From Bradyrhizobium embrapense (GTDB lineage Bacteria > Pseudomonadota > Alphaproteobacteria > Rhizobiales > Xanthobacteraceae), in NCBI RefSeq assembly GCF_001189235.2, contig NZ_LFIP02000011.1:124001-188000 (forward strand): 64,000 nucleotides of DNA, read 5' to 3'. The notes beneath the pieces were generated by a model, which was not told the DNA's origin, did not search any database, and saw only the letters and a list, made by a program, of their open reading frames with translations. Below, in pieces: positions 8,894-17,929 of this stretch (position 1 is its first letter; the number at the start of each line of letters is the position of its first letter). A program made the position numbers and the translations under genes.

Positions 8894-9825
8894 TGTGGTG
8901 CCCTCTCGTAGCTGATGTGAAGATGGCTGCGCAGAAAAGCTGCAAGGGATGCGATCGCCTCGCGCGCGTGCGGAATCTCGGGGAACATCTGGAACACGTG
9001 AATCATGCCGTCCCAGACCTGGAGTTCGACTTCACAGCCTGCGGCCCTGGCCCGCGCGGCAAGGTCAACCGAATCGTCGCGCACGGTTTCGCGGTCGCCA
9101 ACCTGAACAAGGAGCGGTGGCAGACGAGTGAGATCGGCATAGAGCGGCGAAGCCAATGGATTACGGGGATCGCCGTCCTTGCCGAGATAGTTCCTCGCCA
9201 GCGCCAGAATCATCGCGCGCTGATGGATCGGATCGGCCTCAGCCCGGCTCTCGTAGCTTGCGCCGCTCGCGGTGAGATCGGTCCAGGGCGACATCAGCGC
9301 GCCGGCAGCGGGGAGCGGCAGGCGGCGATCCCTCGCCGCGAGCATCGTAGCGAGCACAAGATTGCCGCCGGCGGAGTCGCCGGCGAAGACGATATCGGCA
9401 GGACGCAGCCCTTGGCGGCGCAGATAGTGGTAGGCAGCCAGTACGTCATCGAGCGCCGCCGGAAACCGGTGCTCCGGCGCCAGGCGATAATTGATCGAAA
9501 GCACACGGCAGCCGGACGCATCGGCAATTCGCGCGGCCAGGTCGCGATGCGAGGCGACCGAACCGATGCGGAAACCGCCGCCGTGAACATAGAGGATCGC
9601 CTTGTCGTGCGGTGCGCCCGACGGGACGAGCCATTCGCCGTCGACGCCGCCGGCGGAGACCGGCTGGCACATCACCGGCACCGAGCAGCCGTCGAAGGCC
9701 GCATCCCAGTCGCTACGCATCTGCGCGACGGTGGTGTCGCGGGTCCAGCTGCGATAGATCGCACGCAAGCGCTCGATCGCGCGTTCGACCGGATCGATTG
9801 CGATATCGTCGCCCGCGCTCGCCAT
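8890..9825 (-). CDS. Alpha/beta hydrolase, hormone-sensitive lipase family
   Basis: A 311-residue carboxylesterase-like enzyme. It has the HGGGF oxyanion motif, GDSAGG nucleophile elbow, and a C-terminal Asp/His (HVFQMF context) that complete the family IV triad. The start ATG at 9825 is preferred because the open frame upstream lies inside the SDR gene and the protein then begins MASAGDD. It overlaps both neighbours closely and belongs to the same transcript. It probably hydrolyses an ester or lactone in the pathway; the substrate is unknown. Confidence 0.82.
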   Translation of the reverse strand: MASAGDDIAIDPVERAIERLRAIYRSWTRDTTVAQMRSDWDAAFDGCSVPVMCQPVSAGGVDGEWLVPSGAPHDKAILYVHGGGFRIGSVASHRDLAARIADASGCRVLSINYRLAPEHRFPAALDDVLAAYHYLRRQGLRPADIVFAGDSAGGNLVLATMLAARDRRLPLPAAGALMSPWTDLTASGASYESRAEADPIHQRAMILALARNYLGKDGDPRNPLASPLYADLTRLPPLLVQVGDRETVRDDSVDLAARARAAGCEVELQVWDGMIHVFQMFPEIPHAREAIASLAAFLRSHLHISYERAPQ

Positions 9826-9826
9826 C

Positions 9827-10576
9827 TCAGCCGCCGATGCCCATGCCGCCGGACACGCCGAGCGTCTCGCCGGTGACATAGGCGGCCTGGTCGGACGCCA
9901 GGAACAGCGCGGCGGCCGCAACCTCCTCCGGCTCGCCGAGCCGTCCGAGCAGCGTCGCGCCGGTCATCGCCTGCAGGATCTTGTCGCCGCCCTTTGCGAC
10001 GGCCTGTTCCAGCATCGGCGTGCGGATCGGCCCCGGCGCGATTGCGTTCGCGGTGATGCGAAAGCGCGCATTCTCGCGCGCGATGCTCCGGGTGAAGGAG
10101 ATCACGCCGCCCTTGGCCGCGGAATAGACCGCGCCGCCCTTCGAGCCGAGCCGGGCCGCCTCCGAGGTGACATTGATGATGCGGCCGAACCGCGCCGCCT
10201 GCATCGCCGGCAGCGCCGCGTGGGTGCAGGCCAGCACCGAGGTGAGATTGACCGCGATCAGGCGCGTCCAGTCCTCTGCTGACGTGTCGGTGAAGAAGGC
10301 ATGCTGATCGATGCCGGCATTGTTGACGACGATGTCGAACGGGCCATCCTGCGCCATCACGGCTTGCACGGCCGTGGCATCGCTGACATCGAGCCCGGCA
10401 GCCACTCCGCCGGTCTCCCGCGCAAGTTCCGCGGCCGTGGCGACGTCGAGATCGGCGATCACGACCATGGCGCCCGCGCCGGCAAAACTGCGCACGATCG
10501 CGGCACCGATGCCGCGCGCACCGCCGGAGACGAAGGCGCGGCGGCCATCGAGACGTCCGAATGGCAAGGCCGCCAC
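9827..10576 (-). CDS. Short-chain dehydrogenase/reductase
   Basis: A 249-residue classical SDR. It has the Rossmann cofactor motif SGGARGIG near residue 17, the NNAG motif near 90, and the YSAAKGG catalytic Tyr-Lys motif. An Asp after the second strand (VVIADLD) favours NAD(H) over NADP(H). It lies one base before the downstream esterase start and two bases after the upstream isomerase-like gene. A 3-hydroxyacyl-CoA or cis-dihydrodiol dehydrogenase role would fit next to a Rieske oxygenase; the sequence does not decide between them. Confidence 0.87.
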   Translation of the reverse strand: MAALPFGRLDGRRAFVSGGARGIGAAIVRSFAGAGAMVVIADLDVATAAELARETGGVAAGLDVSDATAVQAVMAQDGPFDIVVNNAGIDQHAFFTDTSAEDWTRLIAVNLTSVLACTHAALPAMQAARFGRIINVTSEAARLGSKGGAVYSAAKGGVISFTRSIARENARFRITANAIAPGPIRTPMLEQAVAKGGDKILQAMTGATLLGRLGEPEEVAAAALFLASDQAAYVTGETLGVSGGMGIGG

Positions 10577-10577
10577 G

Positions 10578-11372
10578 TCAGCGCCCCTTGAATACCGGCT
10601 TGCGCCGCTCGATCACCGCGGCGAGCCCTTCGCGCGCATCGGCCATCCCCGAGAGCTCGGCGACGGTGCGCGCCTCTTCCGACAGGCATTGCTCGATGCT
10701 GCTGCCGGTGCCGGCCCAGACCAGGCGCTTGGTTGCCGCCAGCGCTTTCGGTGCACCGGCCGCAAGCTCGCGCGCCAGCGCAAGCGATGCAGCGGCAAGC
10801 TCGGTATCGGGCACGACCTTCGTGACGATGCCCATTTGCAGCGCCTCGGCGGCCGGGATCACCGGGTTGGTCAGCAGGATCGACATCGCCCGCCGCAGGC
10901 CGACCAACCGCGATAACGTCACCGAGACGCCAGCATCCGGCGCCATCGCCACCCGCGTCGCGCCGGCGAGGAATTTTGCCGATTCCGCCGCGATCACGAT
11001 GTCGGACGCGCAGACCAGGCCGAAGCCGCCGCCCCCAGCCGCAAAGCCCTGCACCGAGGCGATCACTGGCGCCTCCAGCCGCAGCAATCCGGTCACTGCA
11101 TTCTGAAGGTACGCGGTGGCCTGGCGGATATAGTCCGGCAGCTTCTCGCCCTTGGAGGCAAAGGCGCGGACATCGCCGCCGGCACAAAAGTTCGTGCCCT
11201 CGCCGCTCAGCAGCACGACGCGAAGATCCGGATGGCCGTGACAGACCATGATGGCGTCGCACAGCGCGCTCAGGAGCTCGGCGCTCATGCCGTTGGCCGC
11301 GTCAGGCCGGTTGAGCCGCAGCCGCGCGATGCCGTCGGTGATGTCGAGCAGGACGGGACCCTTGTCGATCAT
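10578..11372 (-). CDS. Enoyl-CoA hydratase/isomerase family protein, PaaG-like active site
   Basis: A 264-residue crotonase-fold protein. The oxyanion segments GTNFCAGGDV and AAGGGGFGLVCASD are present. The two glutamates used by true enoyl-CoA hydratases are not where expected: the GGCE position reads GGFG, and the second is replaced by an Asp in MAPDAGVSV, as in PaaG-type 1,2-epoxyacyl-CoA or delta3/delta2 enoyl isomerases. An isomerase is therefore more likely than a hydratase. The ATG at 11372 is preferred; the frame upstream has no similarity to the family. Confidence 0.82.
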   Translation of the reverse strand: MIDKGPVLLDITDGIARLRLNRPDAANGMSAELLSALCDAIMVCHGHPDLRVVLLSGEGTNFCAGGDVRAFASKGEKLPDYIRQATAYLQNAVTGLLRLEAPVIASVQGFAAGGGGFGLVCASDIVIAAESAKFLAGATRVAMAPDAGVSVTLSRLVGLRRAMSILLTNPVIPAAEALQMGIVTKVVPDTELAAASLALARELAAGAPKALAATKRLVWAGTGSSIEQCLSEEARTVAELSGMADAREGLAAVIERRKPVFKGR

Positions 11373-11385
11373 GGCGAGACCTTCC

Positions 11386-11883
11386 CTAAACCAGGAATGA
11401 CAGCGTGTAGATCGCCTTGTCGTTGTTGACGAGGATGACCTTCTTGCTGGCCATCCGCAATTCCCCGTCGACATGGCGCAGCCGGTATTCGTTGCGCGCC
11501 GCCCACAGCGTGTCGTCGCGCAGACTCGATTCGAAGATCAGGCTGTTGCTGGCTACCGCGATATCGCCATCGTCCGGCTGCTCGTCCATCAGCTCGATGT
11601 TAGAGACCAGCCGGCGCAGGTTCGACTGCGGCGTCTGGGTGAAGTGCTTGCCGGTCATCAATTGCCGAACGCGCAGCGCGATCCGCGAACGGTTGTCGTA
11701 GATAATCGACATCTGCCGCTCCGGATCGATGTCGGCGCCATTGGCCGGCACCCAATAGATCCCGTCGTCGGTCCAGAGCCTCTCCCAGGCCTCGTATTGA
11801 TGCTCGTCCTGCAATCGCGCCTCGCGATAGAGGAAGGCGGTGACGGCGCACATCAACGTGGCGCTGCTCTCGCGCGACAACAT
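11386..11883 (-). CDS. Aromatic-ring-hydroxylating dioxygenase, beta (small) subunit
   Basis: A 165-residue protein of the SnoaL/NTF2-like small-subunit family of Rieske oxygenases. Typical features are FLYREARLQDEHQYEAWERLWTDD split by the DD-x-YWVP motif, then the ERQMSIIYDNR segment. It has no catalytic metal site of its own; it stabilises the alpha3beta3 hexamer. Its ATG overlaps the alpha-subunit stop (11883-11885), so the two subunits are translationally coupled. Confidence 0.9.
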   Translation of the reverse strand: MLSRESSATLMCAVTAFLYREARLQDEHQYEAWERLWTDDGIYWVPANGADIDPERQMSIIYDNRSRIALRVRQLMTGKHFTQTPQSNLRRLVSNIELMDEQPDDGDIAVASNSLIFESSLRDDTLWAARNEYRLRHVDGELRMASKKVILVNNDKAIYTLSFLV

Positions 11884-13142
11884 CAGGCCGGCTCCATCAG
11901 CTTGCGATAATGGGTCCAGATGCCGCGCGACGGCACCTCGTCGGTGACGTGGCCGACCGTGAAGCCGAGCTCGTCCTGCCGCTGGCGCTTCTCGCCGCGG
12001 CCAAGGAAGATCCATTCCGGATTGCGCGCCAGCACGCCGCGATGGCAGCGCTCGTACATTTCGGAATCATCTGCCAGCAGGAAGCCGGCCGGGCCGACCG
12101 AGCCCATGGTCTGCTGGCGCAGCCTCCGGTTCAGGTCGGGCGCGCCCTTGAACTGCAGTGCGGTGACATGCTGCACGCTGTCGTCGACGCCGAGCGGCTG
12201 GATCACGAACATCTGGATCTCGGCGATGAACAGGTTCGGGAAGATCATCACATGCGGCGTGCCGTCGATCATGATCTCGCGCGCCGCGGTATCGCCATAG
12301 GCGGCCTTCATCCGCGCTGTATAGTCCGGCAACCGCTCCTCGCTGGTGCCGAACCAGCTCATCGGCGCGTCGCGCTTGCGGAACTCGGGCCGCAGATCGA
12401 TCTCGGTATGGCCGTTGCCGTAGTCTCGGGTCAGCGCGGTCGAGGCGCCGCCATAGAGCTTGCCGATCATGCTGTCGGCGACACCGAAGATCGAGGTGTG
12501 CACGAAGGCCGGGTGATAGCCGTCGCACTCGTTCTCCAGGATGAACTTCCAGTTCGCCTTGACGCGGTGCTTGAGGAAGCCCGCGGTGATCTCGACCTCG
12601 CCCTCCGGCGACGATCGTACCAGGCGATCGATAGTCTCGGCGGCGCCGCCGAGATGTTCCCTCAGGGTCGGGCCATCGGCCGCGAACGAGCCGAACACGA
12701 AGCCGCGATAGGACTCGACGCGCGTCACTCGCCCGAGCGCCAGCTGCGCCTTGTCCTGCCCCTCGTAGCCGTCCGGGAAGGCATAGCCGACCAGGCGGCC
12801 GTCATTGGCGAAGGTCCAGGAATGGAACGGACAGGTGAAGGAGCGCGCATTGCCGCGCTCGAAAGAGCAGACCTGGTTGCCGCGATGCGAGCAGCGGTTG
12901 AGCAGCAGATTGACCTTGCCCTGCTCGTCGCGCGTCATGATCACGGATTGCGGGCCGATCGACTTGACGACGTAGTCGTTGGCGTTGGGCACCTCGCTCT
13001 CGTGCCCGACATAGACCCAGGTCCGGTACCAGATGTTCTTGAGCTCGGCCTCGAAGATCTCCGGATCGGTGTAGAGCGATCCGTGCACCCGGTCGGGTCG
13101 GATCAGCCGCTCCCATGGCGAGACGCCGGTCATAATATTCAT
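11883..13142 (-). CDS. Rieske (2Fe-2S) ring-hydroxylating dioxygenase, alpha subunit
   Basis: A 419-residue catalytic subunit. The Rieske site is C-S-H at the start of RCSHRGNQVC and C-P-F-H in FTCPFHSW, spaced as in the family. The mononuclear iron ligands are visible as NECDGYHPAFVH (His-x4-His) with a later acidic ligand. The ATG at 13142 follows a good ribosome site (gagggag) and is preferred over a start 14 codons upstream. It would hydroxylate an aromatic or unsaturated ring using electrons from a reductase that is not encoded in this window. A TetR-type palindrome lies about 60 bases upstream. Confidence 0.92.
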   Translation of the reverse strand: MNIMTGVSPWERLIRPDRVHGSLYTDPEIFEAELKNIWYRTWVYVGHESEVPNANDYVVKSIGPQSVIMTRDEQGKVNLLLNRCSHRGNQVCSFERGNARSFTCPFHSWTFANDGRLVGYAFPDGYEGQDKAQLALGRVTRVESYRGFVFGSFAADGPTLREHLGGAAETIDRLVRSSPEGEVEITAGFLKHRVKANWKFILENECDGYHPAFVHTSIFGVADSMIGKLYGGASTALTRDYGNGHTEIDLRPEFRKRDAPMSWFGTSEERLPDYTARMKAAYGDTAAREIMIDGTPHVMIFPNLFIAEIQMFVIQPLGVDDSVQHVTALQFKGAPDLNRRLRQQTMGSVGPAGFLLADDSEMYERCHRGVLARNPEWIFLGRGEKRQRQDELGFTVGHVTDEVPSRGIWTHYRKLMEPA

Positions 13143-13201
13143 CGCTCCGTCTCCCTCGCCGGCCGCTTGCGCGGATGCTTTCACCGGCCGCCAATAATAA
13201 T

Positions 13202-13217
13202 CCGAACGACCGTTCGG
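13202..13217. promoter_or_regulatory. Perfect palindrome, probable TetR-family operator
   Basis: CCGAACG-AC-CGTTCGG is a 7+2+7 perfect inverted repeat, and it overlaps a second one, GACCG-TT-CGGTC. It sits 60-75 bases before the Rieske alpha-subunit start, in the only sizeable gap of the minus-strand unit. Short GC-rich palindromes of the form GACCG-N2-CGGTC are usual for TetR regulators of acyl-CoA genes. No TetR gene is in the window, so the regulator would act from elsewhere. Confidence 0.55.
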
Positions 13218-13328
13218 TCAATGAATAGCACGGGCGCGACGAGCGGGCAAGCTTCTTTGCGAACCCAGCGCCGATCGCCGGAACAGTGCGCAACGATGCA
13301 ATCACCGGTAGTTGGCGACGCAACCATC

Positions 13329-13829
13329 TCAGCCCTGCGCCGCGCCGCTATCACCGCCTGCGATTTGCTCCAGCATCGACTTCGGCGTCGTCGCAAGCTC
13401 GATCTTGAGCTGGTCGCAGATCGCCCGGCGCAGCAGCCGCTCGATCCCCGCGACATCGCGATTGGCCGCACGCGCGCCCTCGCCGCTCGCCCAGAGCAGA
13501 AGCTGTCCCAGTTGCCGGTCGCCATCGTCCCGCATCGCCTCGATCGCGGCGACGTCCAGCAGATCGCCCCCGATGCGCGGCGTCGCCGGAAGCTCCGGAT
13601 GCGCCATGCCGTCAGCCAATCGTTTGACCGCAGCAAAAGTATCGTCCTGCAGACGCACCTGCTCAAGCAGCGGTCCAGCCTTCCAATCGGCTGCGAGCTT
13701 CAGGCCGTTCAGCGCATAGATCGCCGAAAACACCTGGCCACGGACGAAATCGTCACGGCTGTTCGGCACGACATGGCTTTGCAGGGCATCGACGATGCCG
13801 TCGATCAGCCGTTCGAAGGATGCACTCAT
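13329..13829 (-). CDS. Conserved hypothetical protein paired with an APH-like kinase
   Basis: A 166-residue soluble, helix-rich protein, beginning MSASFERLIDGIVDALQ. No catalytic motif is seen. Its ATG overlaps the kinase stop by 4 bases, so they are translated together. Small proteins of this size often accompany the phosphotransferase genes in acyl-CoA clusters (possibly DUF6285; from memory, not verified). The last third (LLRRAICDQLKIE) is the most helix-like and basic part. Function unknown. Confidence 0.7.
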   Translation of the reverse strand: MSASFERLIDGIVDALQSHVVPNSRDDFVRGQVFSAIYALNGLKLAADWKAGPLLEQVRLQDDTFAAVKRLADGMAHPELPATPRIGGDLLDVAAIEAMRDDGDRQLGQLLLWASGEGARAANRDVAGIERLLRRAICDQLKIELATTPKSMLEQIAGGDSGAAQG

Positions 13830-14893
13830 GCCGCGGCTTCCAATGCGCGTTCGAAGGCCCGCACGATCGAGGGCATCTGGCTTGCCATCACGGCAAGCCG
13901 CATGTCGTTGAAGCGATCGACCTCGAAGGCGCGCACCGCGCACATCTGGATCGCCGCCGCCTGATACAGCGCGTAGGCCTCGTAGAAGGCGAGACTCTTG
14001 TCCGACACCGCAATGCCTGAGGCGCGCTGATAGAGATCAATCACCTCGGCGCGCTCGAGCACGCCATAGAGCCTCCGGCTCCCGGCATTGAAGGTCGGCA
14101 TCATCGCCCAGGCCAGATCCTCATGGGGATCGCCGAGGTGCGCGAGCTCCCAATCGAGGATGGCGGTGATCCGCCCGTTGCGCTCGATGAAGTTACCGAT
14201 CCGGTAGTCGCCATGCACGATGGTGCGGCATGGCGGCTGCGGGCAGTTGTTCTCAAGCCAGCGCCCGCCCCAATCGAGCAGCGGATAATAGCGCGCGGTC
14301 GGACGCGCCAGCGAAGCGCGCCAGCCGGCGATCGCGCGGACTTCGGCGCGTTCTCCGCCCAGTTGCATCGATGCAAATGGCGTTGTGCCCTTATCGATCC
14401 GGTGCAGCGATGCCAGGATCTCGACGAATTGCCGGGCGATCGCACGCTTGCGGTCCGGATCGAACTCGCTCGCCGCCCATGGCGCGGGAACCTCGCCCTC
14501 GACATGGGTGCAGATGAAGAAGGGAAAGCCGATCTCGGCGCCGTGCTGTTCTGACGACACCAACGCCGGAACCGGCACGCCGCTGCCGGCCAGCGACTGC
14601 AATGCATGGACTTGCGGCAGCACGGAGTAAGGTGCAAACAGCCCGTTCGGCGGACCGACGCGCAGGATCAGTTTGCGATCCCCGTCGGCCGCAGAACGCG
14701 CCACGAAAGCATAGGTGATCCACGAGAAGCCGGATGATTTGCGGCCAAAGCTCGTGATCTCCGTCCGGCTCCCGGAGATCCGCGACAGATGCTGTGCGAG
14801 CGCCGTTTGCACCACGTTGTCATTGACCGCGACCGGACGAACAAGCTCCGGCGCGGCCGACACATCATCGGGTCGTTTCGCAACGTCCTGCAT
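13826..14893 (-). CDS. Phosphotransferase family protein (APH/ACAD10-like kinase)
   Basis: A 355-residue protein of the aminoglycoside-phosphotransferase/choline-kinase fold. The catalytic loop is IVHGDYRIGNF (Brenner motif, HGDYR-x-GN) and the metal-binding segment is AILDWELAHLGDP. In acyl-CoA gene clusters these kinases resemble the N-terminal domain of ACAD10/11, which phosphorylates 4-hydroxyacyl-CoA so that the hydroxyl group can leave. That role suits this context better than antibiotic resistance. Start and stop overlap the neighbouring genes (ligase stop at 14893; companion protein ATG at 13829). Confidence 0.82.
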   Translation of the reverse strand: MQDVAKRPDDVSAAPELVRPVAVNDNVVQTALAQHLSRISGSRTEITSFGRKSSGFSWITYAFVARSAADGDRKLILRVGPPNGLFAPYSVLPQVHALQSLAGSGVPVPALVSSEQHGAEIGFPFFICTHVEGEVPAPWAASEFDPDRKRAIARQFVEILASLHRIDKGTTPFASMQLGGERAEVRAIAGWRASLARPTARYYPLLDWGGRWLENNCPQPPCRTIVHGDYRIGNFIERNGRITAILDWELAHLGDPHEDLAWAMMPTFNAGSRRLYGVLERAEVIDLYQRASGIAVSDKSLAFYEAYALYQAAAIQMCAVRAFEVDRFNDMRLAVMASQMPSIVRAFERALEAAA

Positions 14894-16446
14894 CAATTGA
14901 CCGACCTCGCATAGCCCTGCCACTTCTCCTGGCGCAGCGCCGACTTCATGATCTTGCCGGAACCGGTCAGCGGCAGCGGTTCGAGACGGATGTCGACCGA
15001 GCGTGGGCACTTGTAGCCCGCGATCAGGGTGCGGCAATGCGCGATCACCATGTCGGAATCGAGCTGCGCGCCGTCCTTCGGCACGACGATCGCGTGCACT
15101 GCCTCGCCCCATTGCGGATCTGGTACCGCAATGACAGCGCATTCCTTGACGTGCTCGTGCTGGAAGATCGCGTTCTCCACTTCTCCCGAATATACGTTCT
15201 CGCCGCCGGAGACGATCATGTCCTTGAGGCGATCGACGATGTAGACGAAGCCGTCCTCGTCCATCCAGGCGCCGTCGCCGGTGTGCAGCCAGCCATTGCG
15301 CAGCACGCGTGCGCTCTCCTCGGGCTTGCGCCAGTAGCCGAGCATCACGCCGGCGCCGCGGATCGCGATCTCGCCGACCGTGCCGCGCGGCACTTCGTTG
15401 CCCGCGGGGTCGATGATGCGGATTTCGACACCAGGCGCCGCGCGCCCGGCTGATTTGCGCTTGCTCGCCAGCGGTCCCTCCAGCGCGTGGTATTCCCACG
15501 GCAAGATGGTCGCCAGCGCCGCGCTCTCGGTCATGCCGTAGCCCTGGTGGAAGCGCCAGCTCGGCAGAACGCGCATCAGCTTGACCAGCAGCGCATCCGG
15601 CATCGGCGAGGCGCCATACTCGCAATCCCTGACGCTGCTCAGGTCATACGTGCCGAACGACGGATGATTGAGCATCATGTTGAGCATGGTCGGCACGAAC
15701 AGGCAGTAATCGACCTTATGCTCGGCAATCGTCTTCATCGCGAGCTCGGGCTCGAATTTCGGGATCGTGACGTGGGTGCCGCCCACCAGCGTGAGCGCGA
15801 TCATCGGCGAGGTGCCGGCCAGATGAAACATCCCGGCCGAATGTAGATACCGCGTGTCCTCGCGGAACCGGAGCGCATAGATCCAGACCAGCGATTCATA
15901 GATGATGTTGGCATGCGAAAGCATCACGCCCTTGGGAAAGCCGGTGGTGCCGCCGGTGTAGAAGATGCCTGCGAGATCGTTGTAGGCGCCGGATGCATCC
16001 TCGATCGGCGCATGCGCGACGAGTTCGTCATAGCCCTGCATCCCTTCGGGGACCCGTCCCTCGTCCAGATAGACCATCGCGGTGAGTGATTTCGCGCCGC
16101 GCAGGCCCGATGCGATCTCGGCAAAGGCCTTGTCGACCAGCAGCAGTTTTGGCGTGGAATCGTCGATCGCGTAAGCATTCTCGGCGACCGCCCAACGCGT
16201 ATTGAGCGGCACCGCGACCGCGCCCGCCCAAGCGATGGCATAGAGCGCTTCGATATAGAGATCGCTGTTGTGCGCAAGGATCGCGACGCGATCGCCTGCC
16301 TCGATGCCGAGCCGCCGCAACCCGCCCGCGGCGCAGGCGACGCGTTGTCCGATCTCCTTCCAGCTTCGCGACCGTCCGGCATGGATGGTGCCCGGTGAAT
16401 CCTTGCGCAACTGCACCGCCGAGATAAGCGCCTGCGTCAGCTTCAT
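14893..16446 (-). CDS. Acyl-CoA synthetase, AMP-dependent
   Basis: A 517-residue adenylate-forming ligase. The P-loop YTGGTTGFPKG, the GYGMTES motif and the C-terminal GWLHTGD and GGENVYSGEVE motifs with the catalytic lysine region (PLTGSGKIMKSALR) are all present. It is a medium-sized fatty or aromatic acyl-CoA ligase, distinct in size from the 644-residue ligase of the import operon. It is the first gene of the minus-strand unit and is divergent from the second binding protein at 16652. Confidence 0.9.
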   Translation of the reverse strand: MKLTQALISAVQLRKDSPGTIHAGRSRSWKEIGQRVACAAGGLRRLGIEAGDRVAILAHNSDLYIEALYAIAWAGAVAVPLNTRWAVAENAYAIDDSTPKLLLVDKAFAEIASGLRGAKSLTAMVYLDEGRVPEGMQGYDELVAHAPIEDASGAYNDLAGIFYTGGTTGFPKGVMLSHANIIYESLVWIYALRFREDTRYLHSAGMFHLAGTSPMIALTLVGGTHVTIPKFEPELAMKTIAEHKVDYCLFVPTMLNMMLNHPSFGTYDLSSVRDCEYGASPMPDALLVKLMRVLPSWRFHQGYGMTESAALATILPWEYHALEGPLASKRKSAGRAAPGVEIRIIDPAGNEVPRGTVGEIAIRGAGVMLGYWRKPEESARVLRNGWLHTGDGAWMDEDGFVYIVDRLKDMIVSGGENVYSGEVENAIFQHEHVKECAVIAVPDPQWGEAVHAIVVPKDGAQLDSDMVIAHCRTLIAGYKCPRSVDIRLEPLPLTGSGKIMKSALRQEKWQGYARSVN

Positions 16447-16651
16447 GTTTCCTCCTCAACCGCCATCCGGCCGCGCACACCTGCGGATGTTTCCGTCATG
16501 CGTGAAGCCGATTTGCCGCCCGGAGATTCTCCAGTTGATAATCCGGACAGACGGTCTATTATTGCATGGCCGACGCGACGGGTAAAGCCCTTGAGGGCAC
16601 CGCCGCAGGGATCAACGAGCCCCGCAAAAGAGGGCGTCATGGGAGGGGAAG

Positions 16652-17875
16652 ATGCGGAAGCCAATCACAACGCTTGCCGTGTGGGCGTTCGCGCTCACCG
16701 GCGCGCTCGGAACAGCGAACGCCCAGAAGGCCTATGGTCCCGGGGTCAGCGACACCGAAATATTGCTCGGCGCCAACGCGCCCTACAGCGGACCGGCGTC
16801 GATCTATGCGAGCTTCCCGAAGACCATGCTCGCCTATTTCACGATGCTGAACGAAAAGGGCGGCATCAACGGCCGCCACATCAATTTCGTGATCCGCGAT
16901 GACGCCTACAGCCCGCCCAAGACCGTGGAGGTCACGCGCGCGCTGGTCGAGAACGACAAGGTGCTCGCGATCATGGCGCCGTTCGGCACGCCGACCAACG
17001 CCGCGATCCAGAAATATCTCAACAGCAACGGCGTCCCGCAACTGCTCGTGCAGAGCGGCGGCACCCGCTGGAACGACCCGAAGCAGTTTCCCTGGACGAC
17101 GCCCTACTCGCCGACCTACGTCAACGAATCCCGGATCATTGCCCGCTACGTGCTGCGCGAGAAGCCCGACGCCAAGATCGGCGTGTTGCTGCAGGCCGAC
17201 GACATCGGCAAGGATTTTGTGCTTGGCTTGAAGGAAGGGCTGGGTACGAAAGCCGACACCATGATCGTCAAGGAGGCGATGTATCAGTCGACCGAGCCCA
17301 CGATCGACTCGCAGATCGTGAATCTGAAGGCATCCGGCGCCGACACCATCCTGATCGCCGCTCAGAACAAATTCGCCTCGATGGCGATCCGCAAGATCCA
17401 TGAGCTCGGCTGGAAGCCGCTGATCTTCCTCGGCTCTACCGCCAATTCGATTGCGGGCGTGCTGGTGCCGGCGGGCATCGAGGCCTCGAGCGGAATCCTG
17501 ACCACGACATCCTACAAGACGCCGAACGATCCAGCCTGGACCAACGACGAGGGCATGACCGACTATCTCGCCTTCGCCGCCAAATACATGCCGGGAATGG
17601 ACCCGAACGACGTGATCGCGGTGACCGGCTACACGACGGCCCAGCTCGGCGCCATCATCCTGCAGCGCTGCGGCGACAATCTCACGCGGGAGAACGTGCT
17701 GAAGCAGGCCACCAACCTCAGCGGCATCGAGCTGCCGATGCTGCTTCCGGGCATCACGATCCAGACCACGCCGCAGGATTACGCCGCGATCACCGAGCGC
17801 CGCTTCGCCCGCTTCGACGGCAAGACCTGGGTGCTGTTCGGCGACATCGTGGGCGCGGGCCCGGCCAAGGACTGA
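16652..17875 (+). CDS. Second Liv-type periplasmic substrate-binding protein
   Basis: A 407-residue type I binding protein with an N-terminal signal peptide (LAVWAFALTGALGTANAQ). GVSDTEILLGANAPYSGPAS and GGINGRHINFVIRDD are the family's ligand-loop elements. A ribosome site (gggaggggaag) is next to the ATG. No permease or ATPase follows, so it probably shares the LivFGHM channel encoded at 249-5744 and brings a second or related substrate. It is divergent from the acyl-CoA synthetase. Confidence 0.9.
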   Translation: MRKPITTLAVWAFALTGALGTANAQKAYGPGVSDTEILLGANAPYSGPASIYASFPKTMLAYFTMLNEKGGINGRHINFVIRDDAYSPPKTVEVTRALVENDKVLAIMAPFGTPTNAAIQKYLNSNGVPQLLVQSGGTRWNDPKQFPWTTPYSPTYVNESRIIARYVLREKPDAKIGVLLQADDIGKDFVLGLKEGLGTKADTMIVKEAMYQSTEPTIDSQIVNLKASGADTILIAAQNKFASMAIRKIHELGWKPLIFLGSTANSIAGVLVPAGIEASSGILTTTSYKTPNDPAWTNDEGMTDYLAFAAKYMPGMDPNDVIAVTGYTTAQLGAIILQRCGDNLTRENVLKQATNLSGIELPMLLPGITIQTTPQDYAAITERRFARFDGKTWVLFGDIVGAGPAKD

Positions 17876-17929
17876 TCCCGCTCCGCCCATCCGACTGACC
17901 GAGCCGGCTCAAACACAAGGACAAGAACA

